From Bugula neritina (lineage: Eukaryota > Bryozoa > Gymnolaemata > Cheilostomatida > Bugulidae), in the NCBI GenBank assembly GCA_964035545.1, contig OZ037768.1:357501-421500 (forward strand): a DNA stretch of 64,000 bases. Direction: 5' to 3'. Position 1 is the first letter of the stretch. Each line of letters opens with the position of its first letter. The translations under genes and the position numbers were made by a program. Shown in pieces: positions 1 through 12,335 of the stretch. The notes under the pieces were generated by a model. That model ran no database searches. It had not been told where the DNA came from and worked only from the letters and a program-made list of their open reading frames with translations.

Positions 1-98
1 TATCTGCATACAGTATTACAGAGTGGTTATCTGCATACAGTATTACAGAGAGGTTATCTGCATACAGTATTACAGAGAGGTTATCTGCACACAGATAC
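1..98. repeat. 27-bp tandem repeat in a COG1 intron (truncated by window edge)
   Basis: Three to four copies of a 27-bp unit with core TATCTGCATACAGTATTACA reach from the window edge to the GT donor of the last visible COG1 exon. The donor (GTATCT on the minus strand) lies in a diverged copy of the unit, so the array starts exactly at the exon edge. Confidence 0.85.
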
Positions 99-3000
99 CT
101 GTTCATGTGAGGATCAGATAGCATGAGTTCCTTAGATTTATCAAGTTGATTGCTTGTAGCTGAGAGTATGGAGTGGAAATGCTCGGCTATAATCTCCTGG
201 AACAAAGGCTATGTGTGTAGTTAGCTTACAGTGTATATATACTATAAATAGCATGTAGTTACAGTATATGTACTATAAATAGCGTGTAGTTACAGTATAT
301 ATACTATAAATAGCATCAGAGAATATCTTAGCCTTAGGACTACCTCAACTCTAGAGCTGAAGAGGGGGGAGAGCTCATCTAGCCACAAGTTGACAGGCCG
401 TGAGAAGAGCTGGCTGCACACTTCACTCCAAAACTTCATTCTTTTATCCTGGAGGAATAAATAGTGTAGTGAGAAGGTAACTCCTGGGCAGTTTGAAACT
501 GTACGATAAATAAACTGGTCACACAGCACTGTGCATTAACATTTGGGGGCAGCAACCCTGGGGAGGGGGAGAGTACCTGTGTATAGAGCGTCCAGACAGT
601 GTCCTTGAGAGAGGTCATACTCTTGATGGTGGTTACATAACTCATCTGTTCCTTCATGGTGCTCCTCACATTGTCTAGACACCTGTATACAGTATATATA
701 CAGTATATACAGTATATACAGTACCTGGTATACAGTACACACAGTACCTGGTATACAGTATATACAGTACCTGGTATACAGTATATATACAGTATATACA
801 GTACCTGGTATACAGTATATACAGTACCTGGTATACAGTATATACAGTACCTGGTATACAGTATATATACAGTATATACAGTACCTGGTATACAGTATAT
901 ACAGTACCTGGTATACAGTACACACAGTACCTGGTATACAGTATATACAGTACCTGGTATACAGTACCTGGTATACAGGTATACAAAGCTATACTTACGT
1001 CTGAAGCCACTTGTCACAGCTAGATTTGAGATACTCTTCAGAAAGGGAGACATTCTGTACTCTCAGAGTTGGCAGGAAATCTGGTGGAAAGAGGAGACAG
1101 TACAGTGTGTCACATGTCATGATGAGATATAGTAGACAGTACAGTGTGTCACATGTCATGATGAGCTACAACACTCGTAGACAGGTGTATATATGTACAG
1201 ATATGACACTAGTAGACAGGTATACATGTGTATATACGACTCACCAGTGACAGACTTGGGCAGGTGCTTGCGTAGACTGGAGAACTCAGTGATGCCAAGC
1301 TGATCTACAACAGTTAGTATATAGAGGTGACTGACTGCTAGTAGAGTCACTGAGCTAGTAGAGGTCACTGAGCTAGTAGAGATCACGGACTCACCTAGTA
1401 GAGGTTGTTGAAGCAGAACGGAGAGAGTGTCAGCCAGGAGGTTCGACTGGCCGAGGACAGGAAGCTGAGTTTGAGCGAAGATGGAGGTGAGCTGATAAAC
1501 AGTGCTGTGGATGAGTTGTATGGCGTTGGAGAGGTGGTTCCTCGCACCTGTCACTCCCTTCCCAGAATACTGTAAGTATACAGTGTATATAGTGTAAGTA
1601 TACAGTGTAAGTATACAGTGTAAGTATATAGTGTAAGTACTCACAACTCTACAGACAAGGAAATCCTGAAACACTTGTCTAGGAGTTTTCTCCTCCAGCA
1701 GTAGAATAGAGCAAACAGCATTCGCTATGTTAGCATTAGATTCTGTGTAGTCAGAGAGGGTACGTCTACACCCCTACAAACATTGCTAAGTTTACAGGCT
1801 ACATTCATTCCACTTCTCTGAAACAGAGAGATAGTATAGACATAGTATAAAGAGAGTATAGACAGAGTATAGAAGTAATATATAGAGAGTATATAGAGAG
1901 TATAGAGAGAGTATAGACAGAGTATAGAAGTAATATAGAGAGAGTATAAAGAGAGAATAGACAGAGTATAGAGAGAGAATATAGAGAGTATAGAGAGAGT
2001 ATAGACGTAATATGGAGAGTATAGACAGAGTATAGACAGAGTATAGACAGAGTATAGACAGAGTATAGAGAGAGTACAGAGAGAGTATAGACAGAGTATA
2101 GACAGAGTATAGAGAGAGTATAGAGAGAGTATAAAGAGAGTATAGACAGAGAATAGACAGAGTATAGAGAGAGTATAGAGAGAGTATAGACAGAGAATAG
2201 ACAGAGTATAGAGAGAGTATAGAGAGAGTATAGACAGAGAATAGACAGAGTATATAGTAACTAAACACACCTGGACTATGGATGACTTGAAGTGGCTGAT
2301 GGCCGACCACTGCTTGGCTATGACAGGGAACCTGCCAAACACCTGTCCCCCAGTCTGAGTGTCATACAGCAGGCAATTGTGCACGTGTTTGGAGAGCAGG
2401 TAAAGTTTGGCGGCAGGTAAATAATCTGAGTTGTCGAGATAACTCCAAATCTACAACACAACCAACACAATGCATCTCATCTCTATACATACATGTACGT
2501 GTTGAAGGGACACGTTATGGAGGTGATGAGACAAGGTAACAGCACAGTTAGATAAAACACAACATAAACTAAATATTGAATAGACTTGGCAGTGCAGCGT
2601 GACACTGTGACTAGAGAAGTTACTGAACAACTATAGAAGACATAGAACTACACAGCTCAAGATAAAGGGAGGGATATGACTACCTTTCCGGGCACAGCGA
2701 GGAGAAACTTGATTTCACAGGCTATTTCATAGACAGCTTTCTGATTGGTCCTATAATAAATAGCAATTATACATCTTGTGTCTATATGATGTACAACAAA
2801 CTATACAGTAGTATTATACGGCATTATCATACGGTATTATTATACAGTATTATTATACGGTATTATTATACAGTGAAATACCTCGTAGGAGGAGGAATGT
2901 TGACGGCTGTACTGGACTTAGCAGAGCGGATTTCTTTCAATTTGCTGCACTGTGTGTTGATAGAAGTCAGCTTTTCAGAAACCTAGAGAGTAGTAGTAGT

Positions 3001-5092
3001 ACTAGTAGTAGTAGCAGCTAGTAGTAGTAGTACTAGTAGTAATAGTAGTACTAGTAGTATTAGTAGTAGTAGTAGTAGTAGTACTAGTAGTAGTAGCAGC
3101 TAGTAGTAGTAGTACTAGTAGTAGTAGTAGTACTAGTAGTAGTAGTAGTACTAGTAGTATCATCTGCACATAACTAAAATAGAGAATACCTTTTCTGCAC
3201 AGAGCTTCATCTGCTTAATAGTGTCAGCGGCTGATATCAAGTCTCGGTATCTCTCCCTACAGATAGCAGAAGACAGCATAACGCCATCATGTCAAGCTGG
3301 CCGTTAAGATAAAAATTGTTACAATCATTATTTATATTTGATTACCCGAAGCACACATTATTCTATTTAAATGTCAGTAAAATGTCAAAATTTTCAACAA
3401 CCAAAAAATGAAAATCTAAAGAACCAACCCAACCAAGTCTCTCATTTCTTCCTTTTTCCATTCGATGTCGTGACGTATTTTCTTCTCGATGTCCCGTACT
3501 TCCACCACTGAGTGGTTTTCAAACAATGCATTGGCATCCACATCTCTAACAGCTAAAACAAATATCTAGCATATTCACATCAGTAAATAACTACTAAAAC
3601 TACTATAGTCTATACTCTATATGTATAACATCGACTCTATTTTAGAAGGTTAGCCTTAGGTATATGAGTCTATAAAAAAAGAAGCTATAGTATAACAGCT
3701 AACACTTTTATTAAAAGTACAACTATAAAGTACAAGTATAAACATAACAATGAGTATAAGATAGAGAATATGATTATCAAGGTCAATAAACAATCACTAT
3801 GACTATCACTATATAAAGCATGCATCAAAACTAAGACTAATTTAGAGAACATATATTAATTATTACTAGATCTACTTTTATTTTTACTGTTTACAGTTTT
3901 AGTAGTAGTACTATGTCACAAAAACTATTTATATTCCTATTGATTATGATTACTCATCAATATGCATAATGGTAATGATGATAATTATAATTATAACGAT
4001 ATTTGTATTCCTATTGATAATATTCACATCGAATTTGACTGAATTTGTCTTTGATATTCATATTGAGTTGATATCAATATCATAATCACAATTATAATTA
4101 TAATGATTTTATTATTGTACCATTGGCATAACATTTATGCAGACTGCTCACTATTGTTCTCATTGAGCGTCTCTACATTTTATTTTGCTTTATACATTAA
4201 AAAAATTTAAGAAAATTGCTATTATAGTAACTCGTTGATCTCTGAGGCTTGCACGATGGTCCTACGGAATCGCTGCAGGATCTACTTCATACAGATACAA
4301 TATCAATATATTTTTGAATATTATAATTATATAATTAAAATAACAATAACATTAATAAATCAAACGTCAACGATTAAATTTGAGGATTAATATTATTATT
4401 CTACCTAATTTTATTGATTCGGTTTAGATATGACAAACAATATTCATATAAATATCACGTATTTAATTAAATAATTGTGAATATCAATATGAGTAGAAAT
4501 AACTGTAAGTACAACTGCAAAATCGACTTCAAGATGAAGATTAAGACCAAGTGGAAGATAATCATCATCATCATGATCATCATGACGATGAACTTGAAAA
4601 GCAAGATCAAGATAGTTCATTTTTAATTTCATGAGGCTGAACACCCTAAGGCTAATAATAGGAATCCTATTCCAAAGTTCAGTTCAGTTCAGTTTGGGGG
4701 AGTTTCCCACTAAGAACCCCTGGAGGGTGAATGCATGGGAACTCGATATATGCATATACATAATATATGCATATAATACGTATATACTCTTTTTTTATAT
4801 TAGTATAAACTAAAATTGATAAAAAAGAGCCAGAGCCCAGAGGTGAACATTGTCACTTAGAGTTAGTGATTGGGTTTTTATTCTAAAATACTTTTACTTT
4901 TAGTTTTAGTTTATACCGAGTATATAAAATTAGATTACATATATTTACTTCACTTCACCGCCACCCGATCGGACATGGCGGTGAAAAATAAGAAATATTT
5001 ACTGTAAATAACACTGTCAATAAAATGCACAATAATAATCGTTTATAACACTTACTTTTAACTCTGTCAGATTTTGCACTAAAAGCAGCCAT
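99..5092 (-). CDS. COG1: Conserved oligomeric Golgi complex subunit 1 (COG1), N-terminal part, 13 exons
   Basis: COG1 is a lobe A subunit of the COG tethering complex, which acts in retrograde transport within the Golgi. Exons, N to C: 5056-5092, 3429-3552, 3190-3256, 2882-2982, 2684-2750, 2271-2450, 1645-1773, 1395-1569, 1245-1304, 999-1080, 577-682, 344-448, 99-196. All junctions are GT/AG and in phase, giving 443 residues, about 45% of the usual length near 980; the rest lies beyond the left edge. Diagnostic stretches are ALFENHSVVEVRDIEKKI, then GERYRDLISAADTIKQM across an exon junction, which is the N-terminal signature of the family, and later IWSYLDNSDYLPAAKLYLL and KSMTSLKDTVWTLYTQ. 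The start ATG (5090-5092) lies in a short 37-nt first exon. Intron 1 is long (3553-5055); the others are short and mostly filled with tandem repeats. The exon 12 donor (GTAGTC) is weak but phase-consistent. Confidence 0.93.
686..990. repeat. About 23-bp tandem repeat in COG1 intron (TATACAGTA/ACCTGG core)
   Basis: The intron between exons 999-1080 and 577-682 is almost wholly a variable repeat of TATACAGTATATACAGTACC type. On the transcribed strand the units carry CAG and GTACTG side by side, and the true acceptor TATACAG is the last unit. The frames read open on both strands, which yields several spurious ORFs. Confidence 0.85.
1305..1394. repeat. Short 18-bp repeat made from an exon tail, COG1 intron
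   Basis: On the minus strand the exon ends CCTCTACTAG before GTGAGTCC. The 90-bp intron then repeats CTCTACTAG three times at about 18-bp spacing, with CTCAGTGA where the donor would be. It looks like an old, decayed duplication of exon tail plus donor. Confidence 0.7.
1574..1640. repeat. 13-bp repeat filling a 75-bp COG1 intron
   Basis: Units of ACTGTATACTTAC type (minus strand) run from the GTGAGT donor to the acceptor ACTGTATACTTACAG. The last unit supplies the acceptor context. Confidence 0.7.
1815..2262. repeat. Degenerate AGAGAGTATAGAC array in a COG1 intron
   Basis: About 450 bp of purine-biased short units (AGAGAGTATAGACAGAGTAT) occupy the intron between exons 2271-2450 and 1645-1773. 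No exon sequence is recognisable in the unit. Confidence 0.85.
2812..2879. repeat. 15-bp TATTATACGG/CAGTAT repeat next to a COG1 donor
   Basis: Four to five copies of a TATTATTATACAGTA-like unit sit directly inside the donor of exon 2882-2982. Confidence 0.65.
2988..3165. repeat. (AGT)n microsatellite in a COG1 intron
   Basis: Interrupted AGT trinucleotide tract with ACTAGT variants, starting a few bases from the acceptor of exon 2882-2982. Confidence 0.85.
3553..5055 (-). other. COG1 intron 1: AT-rich, non-coding, with two small foldbacks
   Basis: This 1.5-kb intron has no coding content that I can support. It holds an inverted repeat at about 4789-4815 and 4905-4927 (arms share GTATAAACTAAAA) and a perfect 10-bp hairpin with arms 4954-4963 and 4976-4985 (TTCACCGCCA and its complement) around a 12-nt loop. 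Confidence 0.6.
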
Positions 5093-6969
5093 GTTGTCAA
5101 ATGCACTGGGAGTTGTGTATTAATCTACTTTCGACAACTTTTTAACGATATAATAACGCTTGAACCAGCTTTGGTACATTTAAAAATGGTATCTAAGGCT
5201 AAAGAGGTTCAGTTGATGCCGAAGAAACCAACCGGAATAAAGTTTGTAGAAACGGACATCCTTGGCACAGTGAAATAACCCCAGGCAATTATGTTTAACT
5301 AAAAAAGAAGATTGGAGTTATTATTAATAGACTCGTACTAAAGTTGAACGCTGGTTAGAGCTACGGTTACTTCCTTGATGTTGCGAAAAAGCTCTCAGTC
5401 GCTAACTCAACTTTTCATAAAACATATTATAGTTATTAATAATTATTTAGTTTAACTCACTTTGAGTTTGACTTCCTCATGGAGAAGTTATTATTTAGAG
5501 TGTTCAAGTTTAAGCGATTTAATTTGTCAGCAAAACAGTAGAGCCAATAAAATTAAATGTTGATAAATATTATGAAATTGAATCTCATCATTATGATTAC
5601 GATAATAATATCAATAATGATTAATATTATCATTGACATTATGATTATGATTATATTTTAATTTTAATTTATATTCATTATATTTCATTATTTTACATTT
5701 GTCAGTATTATTTATTTAGAATCATTATGATTATCATTGTCATTATCAATACCATTATGATTAATATTATGGTTATATAAATATTGTTATTTCTAATAAT
5801 AATATTGCTATTAGTATTACCATTACATTAGTATTGCTATTAGTATTAGTATTAGTACTGGCTATGCTGATCATTCACATTGTAATTTAAATTAATGACA
5901 CAGTAATAATACTTAGTAATATTGGTAGTATTACTATTAGTATTAGTAATACTCTAATAATTGTATTTTACACCCAGTATGACTATTAGTATCATTTTTA
6001 TTAATTTAATTAATATTTTAATATCTTGCTTGATATTCAAATGCTATGGGATTGAGAGTTACAATTGTAACATTGGACTCGGTTATTAGTGTCAATGCAT
6101 TGATTATAATTGCAATATGAGTGTAAAAACTTTCTATTTGAGCTTGCTAGTACAATCTTCAGAAACACATACGATATTGAGCTAGTGCTTCATGTAAAAT
6201 TAGGTTGTTCAAATATTTTTTTCTAATATTAATGCTATGCAAGTTATGATTTTAATGTACCAGTTGTATAAACAAAGTTATGTGTTGTAAAGTATTATCT
6301 GTATGAAGTGAATTTTGTTGGACTAATTTAACTTTAACTTATAATAAATGTTTTTATAACATGTGATTGAGATTTTTACTGGTGATGAGTCATAATAATA
6401 ACTGGGCAGGGGTATAGCAGTAGAATACTAATACATCTTTAGAATTTCTTGTAATTTCTTTATTGTTGATATATGATGAGTTTTTAAGTTTTAATTTAGT
6501 GGGAGACTTGGCGACTGGTTATTAATATAGACCATTTTTTGTAGGTTAACAGTAAAGTATTTCCTGTGTTTATGGTTTAACTTATAGGAATATTACATGA
6601 TAAGAGTGTCGAGATCGGCTACACAAGAGTTTTTATGATTATTATCAGATTGTCTAGCCACAGATTTACCTGAATTGTGACCTTTTAGGTAACAGATAAG
6701 CTACAGGAAATACAAACAGCAGCATGTACCTTGAGCTGAATCAAGCCAATCTGTTTGAATAGTTTATAAGAATTAGGTTTAATCCAGTCTCAGGATTGTT
6801 CAATGTATGAAATAAAGTAAGCACACACTTTTAACTGATCATCATAGGAAAATCATAAATGTAAAATGCAATTATAAGCATTTAAAGCACAGTTAGTAGT
6901 TTAAAGTGTTGAATTGATAAAGTTCTTTTATTTAAACAGGTTTTAGCCATTCCTAGTATTACGTTATGC
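5093..6969. other. Intergenic: divergent COG1/ELMO upstream region
   Basis: The 1.9 kb between the COG1 and ELMO start codons is strongly AT-rich with imperfect ATTATGATTATCATT tracts. It must contain both promoters, but I see no decisive element. A pyrimidine/AACAG acceptor-like site at 6930-6939 just before the ELMO start suggests an intron in the ELMO 5' leader. An ORF antisense to ELMO at 6964-7212 is a shadow. Confidence 0.5.
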
Positions 6970-9900
6970 ATGTTTATTTGCTGCTGGATAGGTATTGCCA
7001 TGACCACCAAGATGGCGAATGAAAGAAGAGTCACCACTACCATAACTGTAATCTCTCAGCCAGAGAACTCTCCAGATGATATCAAGGTTGGCATACAGCT
7101 GGCCGTCAGTGACAATATCCCCCCAGCTATGGAGGCGATTAATAGACAGACACCTCTCGTCAATTTCATCAAGACGTTGTGTGACAAGTTCAAACTGAAG
7201 GATCCTGGTCACTACCAGCTACAGTTTGATGAGACCCATGTTCAGCCTCCTCCCATCTATATAACCGAAGAGAACCGAGATAAAATAAAAAATGGCGGCA
7301 TTTTAAAGTTGGACTTTTCTCCCCAAGAAATGTCTAGTTCTATGGCAGAAGGTCTTAGCAGCGGAAATATTTCTAAAGAGAAGCTCTACACTTTAGCTAA
7401 GTTGGCAGTTGATGTGACATTTGTTGAACATTTTGTGACCCAGAATGGACTCACACACCTGGCCAAGTTCATAGTGGCCATCGCCAAGTCCCGTGACTTC
7501 TCCAAGAAGAGTGGATCCGCTCTATCAGCGTTTGTTGACATCATGGACCACGCCATTGTGTCGTGGGAGACGGTGAGTGAGGAGGTGCTGGAGAGCGTGC
7601 TCTGGTACATGGATGTCAAGACTCAGCCCGATATTCTTGCCATAAAGTCTGCTCTGGAGGTTCTAGAGTGTGCCGTTCTCAACAGCTCTGTTGGCAGGAA
7701 CTTTGTCACTGGTGCAAGGGTTGATATGGACCACTTTATCTCTACTTTAAAGACTAGAGACATTAGTATTCAAGTGGCGTGTATCTCTTTACTCAATACT
7801 ATTCTTAACTTCTCACCCAAAGAGCGGCAAAATCAAATACGCAAGAAACTTTTCTCTCAGCCAACTCGCCAGCTTATTTGGGAAAACATATTCACTGGTC
7901 CAATCGGCACAGAAATGAGTTTCCAACTTTATTCCCTTCAGACTCGACTTTTCAACCTGCTGGCGGAGAGACTGAATGGCGCCATCAATGTTAGAGATCC
8001 AGCTGCTCTGAAGGAAATTGCTCAACTCCGTTGTATCGCTTTTGAAGATGGCTCGGAGACGGCACAGCAGACAGCAACTCTCAGTGAGACTCGAGACTTC
8101 ACCAAACTCGGCTTTAAAACTCCCGCAGAACCTCTTCAGGTTAGTCTCACTGTGTTGACACTTAATCTACTATGTTGATACATGATCTACTGTGTTGACA
8201 CATACTCTACTATGTTGACACATACTCTACTGTGTTGACACATCTCTACTATGTTGACACATACTCTACTATGTTGACACATACTCTACTGTGTTGACAC
8301 ATCTCTACTATGTTGATACATAATCTAATGTGTTGACACTATGTTGTTTATTAATAGGAGTTTAGTCACGCCCCTCCTGGGGCCCTAGCCCTCGACTGCA
8401 TGGCCTTCTTTGCCCACCAGTACACCCAGCAGTATCGCCAGGTGGTGTTGGAGAACAGCAGGGAGAGATCGGATGACCAGGACTGCCCGTTTGCCCAGGC
8501 TAGTGTGCAGTTGACACAACTTCTGGCGGACATCTTGAGAATTGGGGAGCCGCCGTGTGACCAGCCAGGGGAGGACGACAGGACCTACTACCCGATGTTC
8601 TTCTTCAAGGACAAACCTTTCGAGGAGTGCTTCTGTGTCTGCATTCAGCGACTCACCAAGACCTGGAAGGAGATGAAGGCATCGCTGCCGGACTTCAACA
8701 AGGTAAGTCAGCGGATGATGCTGACAGCTACAACTGCCACCAGCTTTTAGTGTAAACCTCACTCATAGTATTTGTGTTTCTGCTTCTGCCTAGGTTCTCA
8801 TGGTGGTGAAGGAGCAGATCACGCGGGCGTTTGATGAGAAGCCCCACACTTTTGACTCTCTGAAGATCAAACTCAACAACTGGAGCTTTGCCAGGATACA
8901 GGAAGCCAGGCAGGAGGAGCTGGAAAAGAAGGAGGAGCTAAAGAGACAGGCTAAGCCAATCAGAGAGCTGCGAGACATGATTAGGCCGGAAATAGAGGAG
9001 GTGGTGAGGCAACAGAGGATCAACCGGATGGTGGAGGGCTGCCACTTCCGTCCCGTCAAAGCTACCAAGACTCACAAATTCGTCTACTGTAAACTCTCAC
9101 CTAATGGAAAAGTAGGTCACTCCTCTATCTGACTCATTGAAGTTCTGTCAGCTTTCTAGAAACTTCTAGTAACTCCAGACTGACTCTATGGGTAACAGTA
9201 GTTGATGATATCCCATACTAGTTACTTTATAGTGGAGATAATATCTCACACTAGTTACTTTATAGTGGAGATAATATCCCATACTAGTTACTTTATAGTG
9301 GAGATAATATCTCACACTAGTTACTTTATAGTGGAGATAATATCTCACACTTGTTACTTTATAGTGGAGATAATATCCAGCACTTGTTACTTTATAGTGG
9401 AGATAATATCTCACACTAGTTACTTTATAGTGGAGATAAACAATGGGGTAATTAGAAATAAGGAAGTTGAGAGAATTCATTGAGATTACACTATTGCGTA
9501 GGCTGGGAAGGTGATGGCAGCTAGAAGCAATATGATTGGCTAGCACTTGACAGTTTCATGATGCTCTTAGCTTAGTTCCAGGAAATAGTCTGACTTTATC
9601 ACAAACTCATCAAAGTGGTTGCTATTTCTGTTGCAGGTCCTCCACTACGGAATTTCCACTTCAGACCAGACGGTGCCTGACGTCCTTCAATCTATCAACA
9701 TTCTAGATATCTGTGACATCAGGGAGAATGACGACAGCAAGTCTAAGATAAAAGCCATAGTCCTGGTGAAGCAGGACAAAGAGGAGATTCAGCTGATAGC
9801 AGACAGTCAGAGAGAGCACGATGTGTGGTTGGACGGGCTACACGCCCTCACCGGTAAGCCAATCAACAGTGAGCAAGCCCAGTCCGACCTCGATGAGTTA

Positions 9901-10011
9901 CTCTCCATGGAACTCAAACTCAGACTCTTGGATGCTGAAGGTATAAACTTTCCAGATGAGCCGCCGCCAGTTCCCCCACTTCCTGCCAACTTACACTTTG
10001 TGACAGCTTGA
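6970..10011 (+). CDS. ELMO: Engulfment and cell motility protein (ELMO), 4 coding exons
   Basis: ELMO proteins bind DOCK family factors and help activate Rac at the plasma membrane in phagocytosis and cell migration. Exons 6970-8139, 8358-8702, 8794-9111 and 9637-10011 join in phase 0 into 735 residues (human ELMO1 727). The order is an N-terminal Ras-binding-like domain and armadillo-type helices (HFVTQNGLTHLAKF, AFVDIMDHAIVSWETVSEE), the central ELMO domain (ALDCMAFFAHQYTQQYRQVV, CPFAQASVQLTQLLADIL, FNKVLMVVKEQITRAF), a PH domain starting near FVYCKLSPNGKVLHYG, and the C-terminal LLSMELKLRLLDAEG followed by the proline motif PPPVPPLP (about 720-727) that would contact a DOCK SH3 domain. The first coding exon is unusually long and uninterrupted for this locus. 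Start: Met at 6970 is the first in frame, but 7000 or 7012 are as plausible, because the family begins close to the later ones. I cannot tell which vertebrate paralogue (1, 2 or 3) it matches best. Confidence 0.95.
8146..8345. repeat. About 20-bp repeat filling ELMO intron 1
   Basis: Roughly nine copies of a unit with core CTACTATGTTGACACATA occupy nearly the whole intron between 8140 and 8357. There is no exon sequence in the unit. Confidence 0.85.
9206..9440. repeat. 33-bp repeat in ELMO intron 3
   Basis: About seven copies of a 33-bp unit (core TTACTTTATAGTGGAGATAA). The period is a multiple of three and the frame is open on both strands, giving 11-residue repeat ORFs that I do not regard as genes. 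Confidence 0.88.
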
Positions 10012-12335
10012 GTATCGCAGTGTCACAGTATGAGAGTCACGCTGTCACAGCGCGAGTGTCACGGCATGAGTATTGCAGTGTCACAGTATGAACGGTTTCC
10101 ACTACTTTGTAGTATATTTATTTTGTTTCCTACTTCCACATTCACAGTATCAAATGATTTTTGTTTTTGAGTTGTCTCCCCATCCACTAATCAGACTTGT
10201 TGATACAGTAAGCTATCAGATGTGTATGACCCTCTGTTGCAAGCTTACAGTTGATTGGTCAGATATCTATTCCTTAAAGGAAACTTTCAACAGTTGCATT
10301 ATACAGAAATAGGAATCAGAGAGAGAAGACAACTTATATAATGAAAGATGCATGTAACTAAACTACATTTCTTTAATACTCTGCTAAACTCCACTAAAAC
10401 CCATTAGACAATCTAGTATATTGTAACATATTCAGATATTAATATCAGCAATATTTTAATACAATTATCATCTGCTTGGCTTTTTCTTAGCATTTTTTAT
10501 TTGCAAGTCATTTGGTATTATTTTAATAGTTTATTGAAGATATTGTATTCTTTACTTTCTGTATAATTTGGCTATTTATGTAACTTAAGAATATGCTTGT
10601 TTCTAGTTGAATAAATAAAACATAAAAATGTGCAGCTGTGAAATATAATTACTTTTATTTCTAGAAAACAACAACCTTCTATATTACTATATATAGCTCC
10701 TACTGTGGCATAATAATCTAAAATACTATAATATAGTCCAGTGAAATAATCTGCTCATGTAATTTCAATTCTGATTAGACTGAAGGCATATCATATTATA
10801 ATAAACTCAAGCTAGAGCAGTTAAGACATTCAATTTTAACACTTAAATGATTGATCATTCAAATTATTCTAAGAAGGCAGGACTTGCATGTAAAAGTGTG
10901 ACACCAATGAACTGGGAAATATAATACTTCATGTCGGTGCTTAGCTATGTGCTAACATCCTATACGCTACAATATTGAAATCTTATAAATTAGCTACATA
11001 CTAGAATAGATTTATTTCAGCACGTGATAAACCCAAACAAAAACAACGTAAGAGGCACTCATTATTTTTGTCTGTAGGTGCTAGCAGAGTGTTCCATTTT
11101 TACGAAATGCTTATGACTGACACTATTAGTCTAAATAGTTTATGTGATAGAGTTATCCTACCCTGCATAAATTACAGGTCCAGCGAGGACCTAATCCCGG
11201 ATAGCTTATCAAATTTTTTTTATTGCATTTGGTTTCCTGTAGAACAGTTTATTTCAAGTGTTCACATAAACATAAGTAACATCGTCAACGCTGTGTGTCT
11301 CATTTGATTTTATTTGTAGTTATGTGTGATGCCTCACAATGTTATTGCGTTATTGATATTTTTGGAATTGTTTACTTTTAAAAGTTTGTTTTCTTGTTGT
11401 TTTTTTTTGTGCTGTAGTTCTACTGGACTTAGTACTAGTAGTAGTTAAACTTGGTCACTGTCACTCAGAGTCAGTTAAAGTTGAACTGGATGATAATCAC
11501 AATCATAAGGACATTGACAATCTGTATCAAATCTAATTTAATTTGAAATTTCCTCATGTTCATTATAATTATTATTATGATAATAATTAAATTAATATAG
11601 TATTGCTATTGGTATTACTATTAGTATAACTTAAACTATTAGACTTACTCTTACTCTTAGTCTTAGTCTAATACTAATGGTAATACTTATACTAGTAGTA
11701 CTAGTAATGCTAATACTTGTACTATAGTTTAACTTTAGGCTATATTAATTAAATTAGTACTTATACTTGTAGTAACTTAAACTGTAGTACAGTTAATTAT
11801 GTACTATTGATACTAGTAGTATTATGATGAGTATTAAATTTATAGTTTTAGTATTAGCACTACTACTACCAATAGTTATAATAATAATTATATAGTTTTT
11901 AATTTATAGTTATGAAGCTTGCAGTCACAATGGCAATGCTTATAATTATATCAGTTACTGAATTAGACTTATAGTTGTACTAATACACTTGCAGCAATAG
12001 TTATATTTATTGTATTACTAATACTAATATTAATAGTAATACTTTATTTTTTAGACGCTAAAAAGTAGACATTGGACAATCGAATGTTCCCTGTTCTCAA
12101 AATCAAAATGAAAATTAGTTTGTGTTTGATTCTAAATATTAAATTTTATAATAAAATGTGATATAAAAGTGAAGCAACATTTATAGATGTGGTAGACAAA
12201 TGTAAATACTATATGAATAGAAATGAAATCATCAACATTACCTTATTAAACTAATCCCTAGTTCATTTTATGTACTTTAATTTTTTTTTAAATTTGGGTT
12301 TTTAGAAAGGGAATTGCACTAATACTTATTGAAGT
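10012..12335. other. ELMO 3' region and RNGTT upstream region
   Basis: An AT-rich 2.3-kb stretch. The first 600 bp are probably ELMO 3' UTR, starting with a short decayed repeat (ATGAGTATTGCAGTGTCACAGT) at 10013-10090. Short ORFs at 10073-10312 and 11068-11307 have no recognisable domain or splice support. Beyond 11450 are low-complexity TTAGTATTA tracts and then the RNGTT start. I see no clear TATA box. Confidence 0.5.
10610..10615 (+). promoter_or_regulatory. Candidate ELMO poly(A) signal AATAAA
   Basis: The overlapping hexamers in TTGAATAAATAAAACA lie about 600 bp after the ELMO stop codon, on the coding strand, and are the clearest canonical cleavage signal in this gap. Confidence 0.5.

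Noticed and set aside
8385-8762. 125-codon ORF antisense to ELMO exon 2
   Set aside because: Shadow of a confident coding exon. The other antisense ORFs at 6964, 7386, 7813, 8790 and 9807 are the same.
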